Assembly: GCF_004962245.1 (NCBI RefSeq)
Contig: NZ_SUHQ01000005.1
Coordinates: forward strand, 124,001-188,000
Reading direction: 5' to 3'
DNA length: 64,000 nt
Source: Mesorhizobium sp.
Lineage (GTDB): Bacteria; Pseudomonadota; Alphaproteobacteria; Rhizobiales; Rhizobiaceae
How positions within the stretch are numbered: position 1 is the stretch's first letter; each line of letters begins with the position of its first letter. A program made the position numbers and the translations under genes. Shown here in pieces: positions 35,225 through 44,539 of the stretch. The notes under the pieces were generated by a model. The model searched no databases. It worked only from the letters and a program-made list of their open reading frames with translations, and was not told the origin of the DNA.

Positions 35225-37504
35225 TCATGCGAAGGCCACCTCTTTCGACAAGGGCAGCGTGCGGATGCGCTTGCCGGTGAGTGCGAAGATGGCGTTGGCA
35301 AGAGCGGGTGCCGCCGGCGGCGTGCCGACCTCGCCGACGCCGCCCATCTTGTGAAAATTCTCCAGTATCGCGACTTCGAACGCCGGACACTGGAAGATGC
35401 GCATGGCATCGTAGTCGTGGAAATTCGACTGTTCGACCATGCCGTCGGCGAAAGTAATCTCCTGGCCCATCGCCGCCGACAGGCCGTAAATGGCGGCGGA
35501 GATGAGCTGCGCCTCGATGATGCCGGGATCGAGCGCGGTGCCGACATCGGCGGCGATCCACACCTTCTCGATAAGGAGTCCGGCTGGCGTGTCGGCGACC
35601 TGGACGACCTCGCCGACCCAACTGCCGAAGGATAGCGTGAACGCCATGCCCTTGGCCTTGCCGGCGGGCAGCGCTTCGCCCCATTTCGCCATTTCGGCGA
35701 CCTTTTCGACCACCTTCACCGCTGCGGGATAGGCGGCCATCAGTTTCTTGCGCAATTCGACCGGGTCGGTTTTCCCGGCGACGGCGATCTCGTCCAGAAA
35801 TCCTTCATGGAAGAAACCGTTGATCGAACTGCCGACCGACCGCCAGGAGCCGACGGGGATGGAGACGGGTGCGGCGGCGCCGGTCACCCGGTAGTTCGGG
35901 ATCGTGTAGGGCTGGTTGTGGGCTCCGTCGACGATGGACTTGTCGGGGCCGAGCGGCGATATCGAGGGAAACAGCCGGCGCAAGGTGCTGGCTATCATCG
36001 ATGGCGAGGCGATTGCCATGTCGATGGCGACAGGCATGCCGTCGTCGCCAAGCCGCGCCTGGAATTTGCCGACGGAAGCCGGCCGGTAGGCGTCATGGCG
36101 CATGTCCTCCTCGCGCGTCCAAACCACCTTGATCGGCCGGCCGGCCGTCTCTTGCGCCATCAGCGCGGCACAGAGCGCATAGTCCACCTCGACACGCCGG
36201 CCGAAGCCGCCACCCATGAAGGTGGTGTGGACGCTGACCTTGTCCTGCTCGATGCCGACGGCATTGGCGCAAAGCTGCCGCACCAAGGTCGGCGCCTGAT
36301 TGCCGCACCAGATGTCAAGGATGCCGTCCTTCAGCCGCGCCGTGGCGTTCATTGGCTCCATCGTCGCATGTGCCAAATAAGGCACTGCATAGTCGGCCTC
36401 GACGATCCTTTCGCGCGGCGCGTCGGCGAAGGCGGTGTCGACGTCGCCATCGTCGCGCATTTCCGACCCCTTGGTGCCAAGCGCCTGCTTCAGCACGTCG
36501 GAAATGGCGGCGCTGTCCAGCGGATATTCGGGATCGGCCCATTCGGCGTCGATCGCCTCCGCCGCCTTGAACGCCGCCCAGGTGTTTTCGGCGACGATGC
36601 CGAAGCCGTGGCCGTAATTCGTTTCGATCGGCACGATCCTGATCACGCCAGGCATTTTCTCGGCCTTGGAGAGGTCCGCCTTGACCGGCTTGGCCCAGAA
36701 GCGCGGGCTCATCTTGACCGTGCCGTACAGCATGTCGGGCAGCGTCACGTCGATGCCGAAGATCGGCGCTCCGGTGACTTTGGCCAGCATGTCGATACGC
36801 TTCTGCGGCTTGCCGAGCAGTTTCCAGTCGGCTTTGTCCTTGAGCCTGATATCCGCGGGCGGCGCCATCGCCGCAGCGGCAGCGGCGACCGCGCCATAGG
36901 TCACCGACTTGCCCGACGCCTTGTGCAGGACCCTGCCGTCGGCCGTTTCCAGCTCGGCGGCAGCTATACCGAGCCTTTGCGCTGCCGCGGCAACCAGCAT
37001 TTGTCGCGCGGCGGCGCCTGCTTGCCGCATCTCGTCGAAACCGTCGCGCGTCGAGGTCGAGCCGCCGGTGGCCTGGAAGGCGAGGAGCTTTCCGACCACG
37101 CCCATGCCGGCGCGCATCGCTTGGGCGGTCATGCTCTCGTCGAAGAAGGCGAATGGACCGCCCTCTTCCAGGATCGTCGCATTGTAATAGGCGTAGGAAG
37201 CCGGGCCGTGCTCGACCTTGATCCGGTCGAGGCCGACATCGAGTTCTTCGGCAACCATGGCAGCAAGCGTCGTCGAGATGCCTTGTCCCATCTCGGCACG
37301 TGGCGCGACGATGGTGATGGTGTTGTCGGCGCCGATCTTCACATAGGGATTGAAGGTCGCTTCACCAGCGGCGAGATCGCCTTCCAGCGGATTCGGATAG
37401 GGTTTGCGGTAGTAGTAATAGCCAACGGCGACGCCGCCCGCGATGGCAGCCGCGCCGATGAGAAACGTGCGGCGGGCGATCTTTCCGACGCTGGCCATGG
37501 TCAT
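35225..37504 (-). CDS. Molybdenum hydroxylase large (molybdopterin) subunit, IorB-like
   Basis: A 759-residue molybdopterin-binding subunit of the xanthine oxidase / isoquinoline 1-oxidoreductase family. A twin-arginine signal ([17 protein letters not shown]) directs it to the periplasm. Cofactor-binding text includes [14 protein letters not shown] and the later [20 protein letters not shown]; the catalytic glutamate lies in [18 protein letters not shown]. It hydroxylates N-heterocycles or aldehydes using water. ATG 37502-37504 overlaps the small-subunit TGA by ATGA. A longer frame upstream is overlap with that gene. Its cytochrome partner downstream is decayed. Confidence 0.9.
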   Translation of the reverse strand: MTMASVGKIARRTFLIGAAAIAGGVAVGYYYYRKPYPNPLEGDLAAGEATFNPYVKIGADNTITIVAPRAEMGQGISTTLAAMVAEELDVGLDRIKVEHGPASYAYYNATILEEGGPFAFFDESMTAQAMRAGMGVVGKLLAFQATGGSTSTRDGFDEMRQAGAAARQMLVAAAAQRLGIAAAELETADGRVLHKASGKSVTYGAVAAAAAAMAPPADIRLKDKADWKLLGKPQKRIDMLAKVTGAPIFGIDVTLPDMLYGTVKMSPRFWAKPVKADLSKAEKMPGVIRIVPIETNYGHGFGIVAENTWAAFKAAEAIDAEWADPEYPLDSAAISDVLKQALGTKGSEMRDDGDVDTAFADAPRERIVEADYAVPYLAHATMEPMNATARLKDGILDIWCGNQAPTLVRQLCANAVGIEQDKVSVHTTFMGGGFGRRVEVDYALCAALMAQETAGRPIKVVWTREEDMRHDAYRPASVGKFQARLGDDGMPVAIDMAIASPSMIASTLRRLFPSISPLGPDKSIVDGAHNQPYTIPNYRVTGAAAPVSIPVGSWRSVGSSINGFFHEGFLDEIAVAGKTDPVELRKKLMAAYPAAVKVVEKVAEMAKWGEALPAGKAKGMAFTLSFGSWVGEVVQVADTPAGLLIEKVWIAADVGTALDPGIIEAQLISAAIYGLSAAMGQEITFADGMVEQSNFHDYDAMRIFQCPAFEVAILENFHKMGGVGEVGTPPAAPALANAIFALTGKRIRTLPLSKEVAFA

Positions 37505-37962
37505 ATACCCGCTGTCTTGAGGACGGCCGCTCGTTTGATCGCCGCGCGTATCTTTGGATAGGTGCCACAGCGGCAGAGATTGCCACCCATGGCGTTGTCG
37601 ATGTCGGCATCGGTCGGGTCGGCAACCTCGTCGAGCAGCGCCACCGCACTCATGATCTGGCCGGCCTGGCAGTAGCCGCATTGCGCGACCTGCTCCTCCA
37701 GCCATGCCTGCTGCACCGGATGCAATTTGCCGTCGCTGCCGATGCTTTCGATCGTGGTGACGACGCCGGTGACCTGGCCGACCGGCAGCGAGCAGGAACG
37801 GACGGGCTGGCCGTCGACATGCACCGTGCAGGCGCCACAGGCGGCGATGCCGCAGCCGAACTTCGGCCCGGTCTTGCCCATGAGATCGCGCAGCGCCCAC
37901 AACAGTGGCATTTCGGGATCGGCATCGATGTCGAATGACTGCCCATCGACGGTGAGGCGCAT
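37501..37962 (-). CDS. Molybdenum hydroxylase [2Fe-2S] small subunit, IorA-like
   Basis: A 153-residue iron-sulfur subunit with two [2Fe-2S] clusters. The plant-type ferredoxin half has [15 protein letters not shown], and the C-terminal helical half has [16 protein letters not shown] and [16 protein letters not shown]. It passes electrons from the molybdenum site. It has no signal of its own and probably moves to the periplasm bound to the Tat-exported large subunit. It is first in the operon, divergent from a TetR regulator, with a perfect 8-bp inverted repeat between them. Confidence 0.93.
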   Translation of the reverse strand: MRLTVDGQSFDIDADPEMPLLWALRDLMGKTGPKFGCGIAACGACTVHVDGQPVRSCSLPVGQVTGVVTTIESIGSDGKLHPVQQAWLEEQVAQCGYCQAGQIMSAVALLDEVADPTDADIDNAMGGNLCRCGTYPKIRAAIKRAAVLKTAGI

Positions 37963-38031
37963 GGGGATACCCTTCGTTGTCGTCCACAGCCCGAGGCGAA
38001 TGCCCGGTTGGCCATTTCGCCTTCATACATC

Positions 38032-38056
38032 TTGACAAATTTCGTTATTTTGTCAA
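38032..38056. promoter_or_regulatory. TetR operator, TTGACAAA inverted repeat
   Basis: TTGACAAA at 38032-38039 and TTTGTCAA at 38049-38056 are perfect 8-bp arms with a 9-bp spacer. It lies between the divergent TetR and iorA-like genes. The left arm contains TTGACA, so it may coincide with a -35 box. Binding by the TetR protein is inferred. Confidence 0.7.
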
Positions 38057-38085
38057 CAGAGCTTTTTGCAGGATAAAGTTGCGCA

Positions 38086-38682
38086 ATGATCGAGATCGAG
38101 GACATCGCCACCGACCCCAAGCGCGTCCGCATTCTGGACGGCGCGATGAAGGTGTTTCTGGCCTACGGCTACGCCCGCACCACCATGGACGATATTGCGC
38201 GTGCCGCCGACATGTCGCGGCCGGCGCTCTATCTCCAGTTCAAGAACAAGACCGACATCTACCGCGCCATCGCGCTGATGCTGCTTTCCCGCTCGCTCGA
38301 GCAGGCGAAAACGGCGCTCGCCGGCGAAGGGCCTTTTGCCGAGCGCATGATGCGGGCCATCGACGAGGCGCTGATCTCGATGATGCGTGCCGTCCACGCC
38401 TCGCCGCACGGCGCCGAACTCCTCGACATGAAATCGAGCCTCGCCGACCTGGTCGGCTGCTGGCGCGGCCGCCTTGTCGAGCATATCGCCAAGGCTGTTC
38501 AGAGCGAGGCCGGCCGCAATGGCGTCGATCTGGCGGCCAAGGGCTTGTCGGCGCGACTGCTTGCCGACATGCTGCTCGACGGGCTGGAAGGCATGAAGAC
38601 GCGCATCAGCGACCCGGACGAGCAGCGGCAGGCGGCAGCCGCGCTGATCAAAGTGATCAACCTAGCGCTGAAGGCTGGGTGA
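38086..38682 (+). CDS. TetR/AcrR family transcriptional regulator
   Basis: A 198-residue TetR-family repressor. The N-terminal DNA-binding domain reads ILDGAMKVFLAYGYARTTMD, DIARAADMSRPALYLQFKNK and TDIYRAIALML, typical of the family. The C-terminal ligand domain is helical and unassigned. It is divergent from the molybdenum hydroxylase operon and probably represses it in response to the heterocyclic or aldehyde substrate. It ends 1 bp from the stop of the convergent patatin gene. Confidence 0.92.
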   Translation: MIEIEDIATDPKRVRILDGAMKVFLAYGYARTTMDDIARAADMSRPALYLQFKNKTDIYRAIALMLLSRSLEQAKTALAGEGPFAERMMRAIDEALISMMRAVHASPHGAELLDMKSSLADLVGCWRGRLVEHIAKAVQSEAGRNGVDLAAKGLSARLLADMLLDGLEGMKTRISDPDEQRQAAAALIKVINLALKAG

Positions 38683-38683
38683 G

Positions 38684-39814
38684 TTAGATCTGACGGCGCG
38701 CGGCCTCGGGCTTCTTGCGCGCAGCAAGGAATTCCTTGACCCGCCGGCCCGGCGCCGGACCGTGCACCGGCTTGAACCCATCGTCGAGCTCGCCGGAGAG
38801 ATCGAGCGTCGGCCGTTTGCCGACGGCGTCGTAATTCTCCTCCAGCCAGTCGCTGGCGGCGGTACGGCCAAGGTCGCGCAGATAGGTCAGGAACGCCCAT
38901 TCGGCATTGACCTTGGACGATGCCGACAGATCCTTGAACGCCTCGTCGGCATCGATGCGGTGCATGCGGATGTCGCGGTATTCGCCATGCGGCAGCCGGC
39001 CGGCGGCGATCAGTTCCTTGACGAAGGCGATCGAGCGGAATTCCCGCAGCAGCCCGGCATTGAAGGTGATCTCATCGATGCGGTTCTGGATTTCGTTGGC
39101 GCTCTTCGGCGTCCCCTCGCGGACCACCGGATTGATCTGCACCAAAAGTACGTCCTCGGTGGCGGTCGACTTGAAGAACGGGAACAGCGCAGGATTGCCG
39201 CCATAGCCACCGTCCCAGTAGGGCACGCCCTTGATCTCGACGGCGCGGAACAGCTGTGGCAGGCAAGCCGACGCCATCACCGTGTCGAGGTCGATCTCGC
39301 CATCGGAAAAGACACGCAATTGCCCGGTCTCGACATTGGTCGCGGAGATGAACAGCTCCATCGACTTGCAGGCGCGCACATTGCCGAAATCGATCTCCTT
39401 TTCGATCACATCGCGTAGCGGGTTGAGGCCGAGCGGGTTGGCGACATAGGGCGAGAACACCCGCGACATGGTGTCGAAAAAGAGATAGCCGGGCGTGTTC
39501 TCGATCGACCAATTGCCCCAGGCCACGTCCCAGGGCATGCGCTGCACCGGACTGAACCGGCCCTTCAGCGCCACCGCGCGCCAGAAATCGTCGAGCTTCC
39601 GCCGCGCGCCCTCGACCCCGCCGCGGACGAAGCCGTCGGCCAGCGCCACCGCGTTCATGGCGCCGGCACTGGTGCCCGAAACCGCAGCGATGTCGAGCCG
39701 TCCGTCCTCAAGCAGCCGGTCGAGCACGCCCCAGGAAAAGGCGCCATGCGAGCCGCCGCCCTGCAGCGCGACATTGATCTTCTTTGGCTCCTCCGCCTTG
39801 CCGTTTGTCGTCAT
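38684..39814 (-). CDS. Patatin-like phospholipase
   Basis: A 376-residue patatin-fold lipid hydrolase with a Ser-Asp dyad. The oxyanion motif GGGSHGAF is at 20-27, the nucleophile motif GTSAG at 47-51 (Ser49), and the catalytic Asp is in YWDGGYGGNPAL. ATG 39814 reads MTTNGKAEEPKK; the frame is open upstream but overlaps the dehydrogenase gap. Such proteins hydrolyse acyl chains, and some rhizobial ones are linked to PHB granules. It follows the 3-hydroxybutyrate dehydrogenase gene by 46 bp in the same direction, which supports a PHB-degradation role by inference only. Confidence 0.9.
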   Translation of the reverse strand: MTTNGKAEEPKKINVALQGGGSHGAFSWGVLDRLLEDGRLDIAAVSGTSAGAMNAVALADGFVRGGVEGARRKLDDFWRAVALKGRFSPVQRMPWDVAWGNWSIENTPGYLFFDTMSRVFSPYVANPLGLNPLRDVIEKEIDFGNVRACKSMELFISATNVETGQLRVFSDGEIDLDTVMASACLPQLFRAVEIKGVPYWDGGYGGNPALFPFFKSTATEDVLLVQINPVVREGTPKSANEIQNRIDEITFNAGLLREFRSIAFVKELIAAGRLPHGEYRDIRMHRIDADEAFKDLSASSKVNAEWAFLTYLRDLGRTAASDWLEENYDAVGKRPTLDLSGELDDGFKPVHGPAPGRRVKEFLAARKKPEAARRQI

Positions 39815-39860
39815 GGCGTTGTCCTTGATTTGTCGGCCAGATCTGTTTCGCGCGCCAAAT

Positions 39861-40643
39861 TCACTGGGCGATCCAGCCGCCATCGACCGAGATGTGCGTG
39901 CCGTTGATCTGCGCTGCCGCGTCCGAGCACAGGAACACCGCAGCAGCGGCAATTTGCTCGACCGTGACGAATTCCTTGGTCGGCTGCTTGTCGAGCATGA
40001 CTTCGCGGATGACCGTCTCGCGATCCATCTTGTTGGCCTTCATCTGGTCGGGGATTTGCGCCTCGACCAGCGGCGTCAGCACATAGCCGGGGCAGATGGC
40101 GTTGCAGGTGATCTTGTCGCGCGCGAGTTCGAGGGCGACCGTCTTGGTCAGCCCCATGATGCCGTGTTTGGCCGAAACATAGGCGGACTTGAACGGCGAG
40201 GCGACCAGCCCGTGGGCCGAGGCGATGTTGACGATCCTGCCGCCGCCGGCTTCTCTCATCAGCGGGACGGCGGCGGCAATGGTGTGGAAGGCCGACGACA
40301 GGTTGATGGCGATGATCGCATCCCACTTTTCGATCGGAAATTCTTCCACCGGCGCGACATGCTGGATGCCGGCATTGTTGACCAGTATGTCGACCGAGCC
40401 GAATGCATCGGCTGCCTTCGCGACCAAAGCCCGGCATTCGGCCGGTTTCGACATGTCGGCCTTGATGTAAGCGGTCTTCACCTTGTGATGTTTGGCGATC
40501 GCATCGGCAATGGCCCTGTCGTCGGCCGTGTCGGAAAATGAATTGACGACGATGTTGCAGCCTTCTGCCGCAAGCGCATGGGCGATGGCCAGACCGATGC
40601 CCGAGGTGGATCCGGTGACGATGGCGGTTTTTCTGCTGGGCAA
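39861..40643 (-). CDS. 3-hydroxybutyrate dehydrogenase
   Basis: A 260-residue short-chain dehydrogenase. The start MPSRKTAIVTGSTSGIGLAI has the cofactor glycine motif; NNAGIQHVAPVEEFP and the catalytic YVSAKHGIMG are present, and the C-terminal QINGTHISVDGGWIAQ is typical of 3-hydroxybutyrate dehydrogenases. It interconverts 3-hydroxybutyrate and acetoacetate with NAD. No ATG fits; the TTG at 40641-40643 has GAAGGA upstream and gives the usual length. It is 46 bp upstream of the patatin gene. A GCAGTGC element that may bind PhaR sits just upstream. Confidence 0.88.
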   Translation of the reverse strand: MPSRKTAIVTGSTSGIGLAIAHALAAEGCNIVVNSFSDTADDRAIADAIAKHHKVKTAYIKADMSKPAECRALVAKAADAFGSVDILVNNAGIQHVAPVEEFPIEKWDAIIAINLSSAFHTIAAAVPLMREAGGGRIVNIASAHGLVASPFKSAYVSAKHGIMGLTKTVALELARDKITCNAICPGYVLTPLVEAQIPDQMKANKMDRETVIREVMLDKQPTKEFVTVEQIAAAAVFLCSDAAAQINGTHISVDGGWIAQ

Positions 40644-40953
40644 GGCGAAATCCTTCAGTGCGGTGCTAACGGGAATATATTGCAGTGCAGCATATATGTC
40701 TCCTGCGGCGCAAGAACAGCGGCACGGATCGGCGATGACGTGAAATTTTTGGCCGCTTGCCTGTTTGCCGGTCTCGCCACGCTTTCGGCACCGCGCCACG
40801 GCAACGCCCCGGGAAGCAGTCATGTTGCTCGCGCAGGAGCCGGAAAGGTTAGGACTAGACGCGGCCGTCGGGCGCTGGCTTGGTCATGACAGGCCGCTGC
40901 CCGAATGGTCATGCGCTTTACCCCGAGGGCGATCCGCGAGCGAAAGCGCTGTA
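40644..40953. other. Gene-free gap with bdh promoter and possible PhaR box
   Basis: The 310 bp between the dehydrogenase start and the TetR stop holds no plausible gene. It has the AT-rich ATATAT-TGCAGTGCAG-CATATAT element at 40675-40697. The rest, 40700-40953, shows no further structure. Open frames here on the plus strand have poor composition. Confidence 0.5.
40674..40697 (-). promoter_or_regulatory. Candidate PhaR box upstream of 3-hydroxybutyrate dehydrogenase
   Basis: The minus strand reads ATATATGCTGCACTGCAATA, containing CTGC-ACT-GCA(A). This is one base from the CTGC-N3/4-GCAG motif reported for PhaR in Rhodobacter and Paracoccus. Flanking ATATA arms make it a nearly symmetric AT-rich site 31-54 bp upstream of the start. 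Assignment is tentative. Confidence 0.4.
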
Positions 40954-41610
40954 TCAGCGTGGCGACGAAGAAACGGTCATCTGGCTCATGAAAAGACGCA
41001 GAACCCTCTGCGCAGCAAGGGATGGCGGCTCGGACGGATGCCACTCCGGGAAATGACCATCAATCGCCATGCGTGCCAACCCATAGACAAGCGCACGCGC
41101 GGCAAGCACCAGATGATCGAAGTCGGTGTCCGGAGCAAGCCGACCTTGTTGCCGCGCTTGGGTCAGCAGATCGATCATCTTCCGGCGAATCGCTTCATTC
41201 TGATCACGAAGACTATCCGACGCATCGAAATCGATCAGCGTTCGGGAACTGATGATCTGGAAATGCGTGGGATTGCCGATGGCCCATTCCAGATAGCCTT
41301 GTCCGATTGCTTCGAAGGCCACGATGGGATCTGTGCTGTCGACTTTTGACTGAGCATTGGCGACGGCCTCAGTCAGCCGATTCATGGCCTGTTCGGCGAC
41401 TGCGGTCAGCAGTGCTGTTTTCGACCGAAAATGCCGGAATGGCGCGCCAGGCGAAACGCCGGCGCGCTTTGCGGCCTCGCGCACAGACACATGCTCTGCT
41501 CCGCGTTCCTCGATGATCTCCACGGTTGCAGCGATCAAGGCCTCGACCAGATTGCCGTGATGATAGCGCTTGGGGCTGGCGGCTTCGCTGGAATCCGTGG
41601 TGTCGATCAT
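40954..41610 (-). CDS. TetR/AcrR family regulator with WHG-type C-terminus
   Basis: A 218-residue TetR-family regulator. The DNA-binding domain reads RYHHGNLVEALIAATVEIIE, ERGAEHVSVREAAKRAGVSP and GAPFRHFRSKTALLTAVAEQ. The C-terminal region with GYLEWAIGNPTHFQIISS fits the WHG/TetR_C_33 type. It is divergent from the small secreted protein gene at 41711, and two near-identical palindromes lie between them. It probably represses itself and that gene. Confidence 0.92.
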   Translation of the reverse strand: MIDTTDSSEAASPKRYHHGNLVEALIAATVEIIEERGAEHVSVREAAKRAGVSPGAPFRHFRSKTALLTAVAEQAMNRLTEAVANAQSKVDSTDPIVAFEAIGQGYLEWAIGNPTHFQIISSRTLIDFDASDSLRDQNEAIRRKMIDLLTQARQQGRLAPDTDFDHLVLAARALVYGLARMAIDGHFPEWHPSEPPSLAAQRVLRLFMSQMTVSSSPR

Positions 41611-41636
41611 GCCTGCCCAATAGCACGAGGTCTAAA

Positions 41637-41693
41637 TGTAATCACTGATTATTTTCTTGCGTCCGAGCGATTCGTATGTAATCAGTGATTACA
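41637..41693. promoter_or_regulatory. Paired TetR operators (TGTAATCA palindromes)
   Basis: TGTAATCA-G-TGATTACA at 41677-41693 is a perfect 17-bp palindrome. A second, imperfect copy TGTAATCA-C-TGATTA lies at 41637-41651, 40 bp away, close to four helical turns. They flank the divergent promoters, so one TetR protein could block both directions. This is the clearest operator set in the window. Confidence 0.75.
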
Positions 41694-41710
41694 CATCAAC
41701 GGAGATTACC

Positions 41711-42157
41711 ATGCTTCGCATCATCGCAACGACTGCCCTCGCTTTCTCCCTATTGTCGCTCGGGTCTGCACGGGCCGAAGATCGGCCCACCCTGGAAATC
41801 GCCTGGCCGGCGGACGGTTCGCTCATCGAACTCGGCAACGATCCCGAGAAGGCGATAGGCGTCGTCGTCAGGAGCAACTTCACGCTGCTCTCTGCGGGTG
41901 AGTGCGGCGACAACAGCCAATGCGGCCACGTGCATATGAAGATCGATCCCGACGCAGACACCTGCAACATCCCCGGCAAGCCGTACAACAGCATGAACAG
42001 TGACTTTGGCGGCGACCTGATAAAGGCTCGTTTCGGCCATTGTCCGGTTGTCGTCGGCACGCACGTGATCGGCATCCTCCTTGCCGATGATCATCACAAG
42101 CCCATCTTGGTGGACGGCAAACCTGTTACCGCTCTGGTGACGGTGACGACGAAATAG
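41711..42157 (+). CDS. Small secreted protein, function unknown
   Basis: A 148-residue protein with a signal peptide (MLRIIATTALAFSLLSLGSA, cleavage near ARA-EDR). The mature part is beta-rich and has cysteine- and histidine-rich text, AGECGDNSQCGHVHMKID and DTCNIPGKPYNSMNSD, then ARFGHCPVVVGTHVIGILLA and DDHHKPI. Four Cys and several His may form disulfides or a metal site, and the overall fold may be immunoglobulin-like, as in DUF4399/CopC-type proteins. I cannot assign a family. Start ATG 41711 follows GGAGATTACC. The divergent TetR gene probably controls it. Confidence 0.8.
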   Translation: MLRIIATTALAFSLLSLGSARAEDRPTLEIAWPADGSLIELGNDPEKAIGVVVRSNFTLLSAGECGDNSQCGHVHMKIDPDADTCNIPGKPYNSMNSDFGGDLIKARFGHCPVVVGTHVIGILLADDHHKPILVDGKPVTALVTVTTK

Positions 42158-42329
42158 GTCGATAAGACTGTTGCGCCGACAAGGGGTATGCAGCCGGGAT
42201 CGAGTCACGACAGGCTTATTTATTTCCCGCAGCAGCCATCAACGATCACATTCAAGCTGATGCGCGCCAGTATGTGATGCGGCAACGCAGACGCTGAGAG
42301 TTTCCGGCCGGCCTTCGTCCAGCAGGTGA

Positions 42330-42941
42330 TCACGACATGGTGTCGAGCTTGCGCTGCATGGCGGCGATCTGTTCCTTCAACTCCTGAAGGTCGTCGGGTT
42401 TTTCCGGTGTCTCTTTCCTGGCCGGCTCTGCCGGCGCTGCGGAAGCGCCGTTCGAGCCTGCGGGTGGGAAGGGCGTGAACAGGCGCATGGCATTCTGGAA
42501 CATCTCCATGTTGCGGCGCGTCTGCTCTTCCAGCGCCTTGATCGGCGTGGCGATCTTCATCATGTCCAGCGGCGACTTGCCCAAGGCGCCCTTCATCTGC
42601 TCGCGGAAGCGTTCCTGTTCTTTCGAGAAGGCGATCATCGACTGTTCGAGGAAGCTCGGCACGATCATCTGCATCTGGTCGCCGTAAAAGGCAATCAACT
42701 GGCGCAGGAACGGGATCGGCAGCATGTTCTGCCCATCCTTGTTCTCAAGTTCGAAAATGATCTGGGTCAGCACCGGATGCGTGATGTCGTCACCGGTCTT
42801 GGCATCCTGGACGGTGAAGTCCTCGCCTTTCTTGACCATTTCGGCAAGATCCTCGAGCGTCACATAGGTGCTGGTGCCGGTGTTGTAGAGGCGGCGATTG
42901 GCATACTTCTTGATAATAATCGGTTCGTCTTTCGCGGCCAT
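42330..42941 (-). CDS. phaR: Polyhydroxyalkanoate synthesis repressor
   Basis: A 203-residue PhaR. The DNA-binding N-terminal domain starts MAAKDEPIIIKKYANRRLYN, followed by TGTSTYVTLEDLAEMVKKGE and TGDDITHPVLTQIIFELE; the PHB-accumulation regulatory domain has LPIPFLRQLIAFYGDQM and LEQSMIAFSKEQERFREQ. It binds PHB granules and promoters of phasin and pha genes. The C-terminal tail is Ala-Pro-Glu rich with a short coiled coil (LQELKEQIAAMQRKLDTM). It is divergent from phaA. The ATG at 42941 gives this length; the open frame beyond it overlaps the intergenic region. Confidence 0.95.
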   Translation of the reverse strand: MAAKDEPIIIKKYANRRLYNTGTSTYVTLEDLAEMVKKGEDFTVQDAKTGDDITHPVLTQIIFELENKDGQNMLPIPFLRQLIAFYGDQMQMIVPSFLEQSMIAFSKEQERFREQMKGALGKSPLDMMKIATPIKALEEQTRRNMEMFQNAMRLFTPFPPAGSNGASAAPAEPARKETPEKPDDLQELKEQIAAMQRKLDTMS

Positions 42942-43242
42942 CAGTATCCTCCCGGGACACCGGCGCACTTGAGTAAGCAGCCGGTAACGATTGCGCCTTT
43001 TCAAGGATATGCGCAAAAGCGTCACAATTCCAAGTGGTTTGTGCAGTGCGGGATCAATTAATGCTGCGGAGCGGTCTGAATATGCTGCGCAGCAACGACC
43101 AGGCTGTCTCCGTGATGATGATGAACCTGCTTGCCGCGCCTGGCCCGCATGCCTATTTCTGGTTTGACTTGGGTCATGGAAAGGGCAAGAAAAGTCGCTA
43201 GCCATAGCCCAAATTCGACCCCTTAGAAGTCTGGAGAAGAAT
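42942..43242. other. Divergent phaR/phaA control region
   Basis: A 301-bp gap with no gene. It holds GTGCAGTGC near 43041, ATGCTGCGGAG near 43071 and the perfect palindrome TGCTGCGCAGCA at 43083-43094, all of TGC/GCA type. The phaA ribosome site TCTGGAGAAGAAT lies next to the start. These may be PhaR sites for autoregulation. Confidence 0.5.
43083..43094. promoter_or_regulatory. TGCTGCGCAGCA palindrome, candidate PhaR site
   Basis: A perfect 12-bp palindrome, CTGC-GCAG core without spacer, 149 bp upstream of phaA and 142 bp upstream of phaR. Reported PhaR sites have a 3-4 bp spacer, so this is a related rather than exact match. Confidence 0.35.
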
Positions 43243-44427
43243 ATGTCCGCTTCCAATGCCATTGTCGTCGCCAGTGCGGCGCGCACGCCTGTCGGTTCCT
43301 TCAACGGTGCCTTCGCCAACACACCGGCCCACGAATTGGGTGCGGTCGCCGTCAAGGAAGCGCTCGCTCGCGCCGGCGTTGACGGCAAGGAGGTGGACGA
43401 GGTGATCCTCGGCCAGGTGCTGACCGCGGCTCAGGGCCAGAACCCCGCCCGCCAGGCATCCATCAATGCCGGCCTGCCAAAGGAAACCACCGCTTGGGGC
43501 CTCAATCAGGTTTGCGGCTCAGGTCTGCGCGCCATCGCGCTTGGCATGCAACAGATCGCCACCGGCGATGCCAAGGTGATCGTCGCCGGCGGACAGGAAT
43601 CGATGTCGCTGGCCCCGCATGCCCAGCACCTGCGTGCCGGCGTCAAGATGGGCGACTACAAGATGATCGACACCATGATCAAGGACGGGCTGTGGGATGC
43701 CTTCAATGGCTATCACATGGGCAACACAGCCGAAAACGTCGCTCGCCAGTTCCAGATCACCCGCGAGGACCAGGACCGGTTCGCATTGGCCTCCCAGAAC
43801 AAGGCCGAGGCCGCGCAGAAGGCCGGCAAGTTCAAGGACGAGATCGTAGCCTTCACCGTCAAGGGCAAGAAGGGCGACACCATTGTCGACCAGGACGAGT
43901 ACATCCGCCACGGCGCCACGATCGACGCCATGACCAAGCTAAGACCGGCCTTCGACAAGGACGGCACGGTGACCGCCGCCAACGCCTCCGGCATCAATGA
44001 TGGCGCCGCGGTAGCGGTGCTGATGACCGAAGCCGAGGCCTCAAGGCGCGGCATCACGCCGCTGGCGCGCATCGTGTCCTGGGCGACCGCGGGCGTCGAT
44101 CCGCAGATCATGGGCACCGGGCCTATTCCCGCCTCGCGCAAGGCGCTGGCCAAGGCTGGCTGGTCGGTCGGCGATCTCGACCTGATCGAGGCCAACGAGG
44201 CCTTCGCCGCCCAGGCCTGTGCCGTCAACAAGGACATGGGCTGGGACCCGTCCATCGTCAATGTCAATGGCGGCGCCATCGCCATCGGCCATCCGATCGG
44301 CGCATCCGGTGCGCGCATCTTCAACACGCTGGTCTACGAACTGCGCCGCAGAAGTGCCAGGAAAGGCCTCGCCACGCTGTGCATCGGCGGCGGCATGGGC
44401 GTCGCCATGTGCGTGGAAGCGCTGTGA
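43243..44427 (+). CDS. phaA: Acetyl-CoA acetyltransferase
   Basis: A 394-residue biosynthetic thiolase that joins two acetyl-CoA to acetoacetyl-CoA. The nucleophile Cys91 lies in [15 protein letters not shown]; the His is in [17 protein letters not shown]; the second Cys is in [14 protein letters not shown]. The opening [20 protein letters not shown] is standard. It is followed by phaB 112 bp later in the same direction and is divergent from phaR, the common rhizobial layout. It supplies PHB synthesis. Confidence 0.96.
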   Translation: MSASNAIVVASAARTPVGSFNGAFANTPAHELGAVAVKEALARAGVDGKEVDEVILGQVLTAAQGQNPARQASINAGLPKETTAWGLNQVCGSGLRAIALGMQQIATGDAKVIVAGGQESMSLAPHAQHLRAGVKMGDYKMIDTMIKDGLWDAFNGYHMGNTAENVARQFQITREDQDRFALASQNKAEAAQKAGKFKDEIVAFTVKGKKGDTIVDQDEYIRHGATIDAMTKLRPAFDKDGTVTAANASGINDGAAVAVLMTEAEASRRGITPLARIVSWATAGVDPQIMGTGPIPASRKALAKAGWSVGDLDLIEANEAFAAQACAVNKDMGWDPSIVNVNGGAIAIGHPIGASGARIFNTLVYELRRRSARKGLATLCIGGGMGVAMCVEAL

Positions 44428-44539
44428 AGATAGGGAAGACAGGATGAGCAAGCCATGAAATAGTCGGTGGCGAACGGGGCTCAACCGCCATTAGAGCGTC
44501 CCCCGCCCGCCGCCCATGAAAACTAAAGGGGAGGATGAT

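Noticed and set aside
35225..38038. Extension of the molybdopterin subunit to 937 residues
   Set aside because: The extra part overlaps the [2Fe-2S] subunit out of frame. The Tat signal starts at the ATG 37504.
40700..40950. Plus-strand frames upstream of the TetR gene
   Set aside because: They lack ribosome sites and conserved text, and partly lie opposite the TetR gene.
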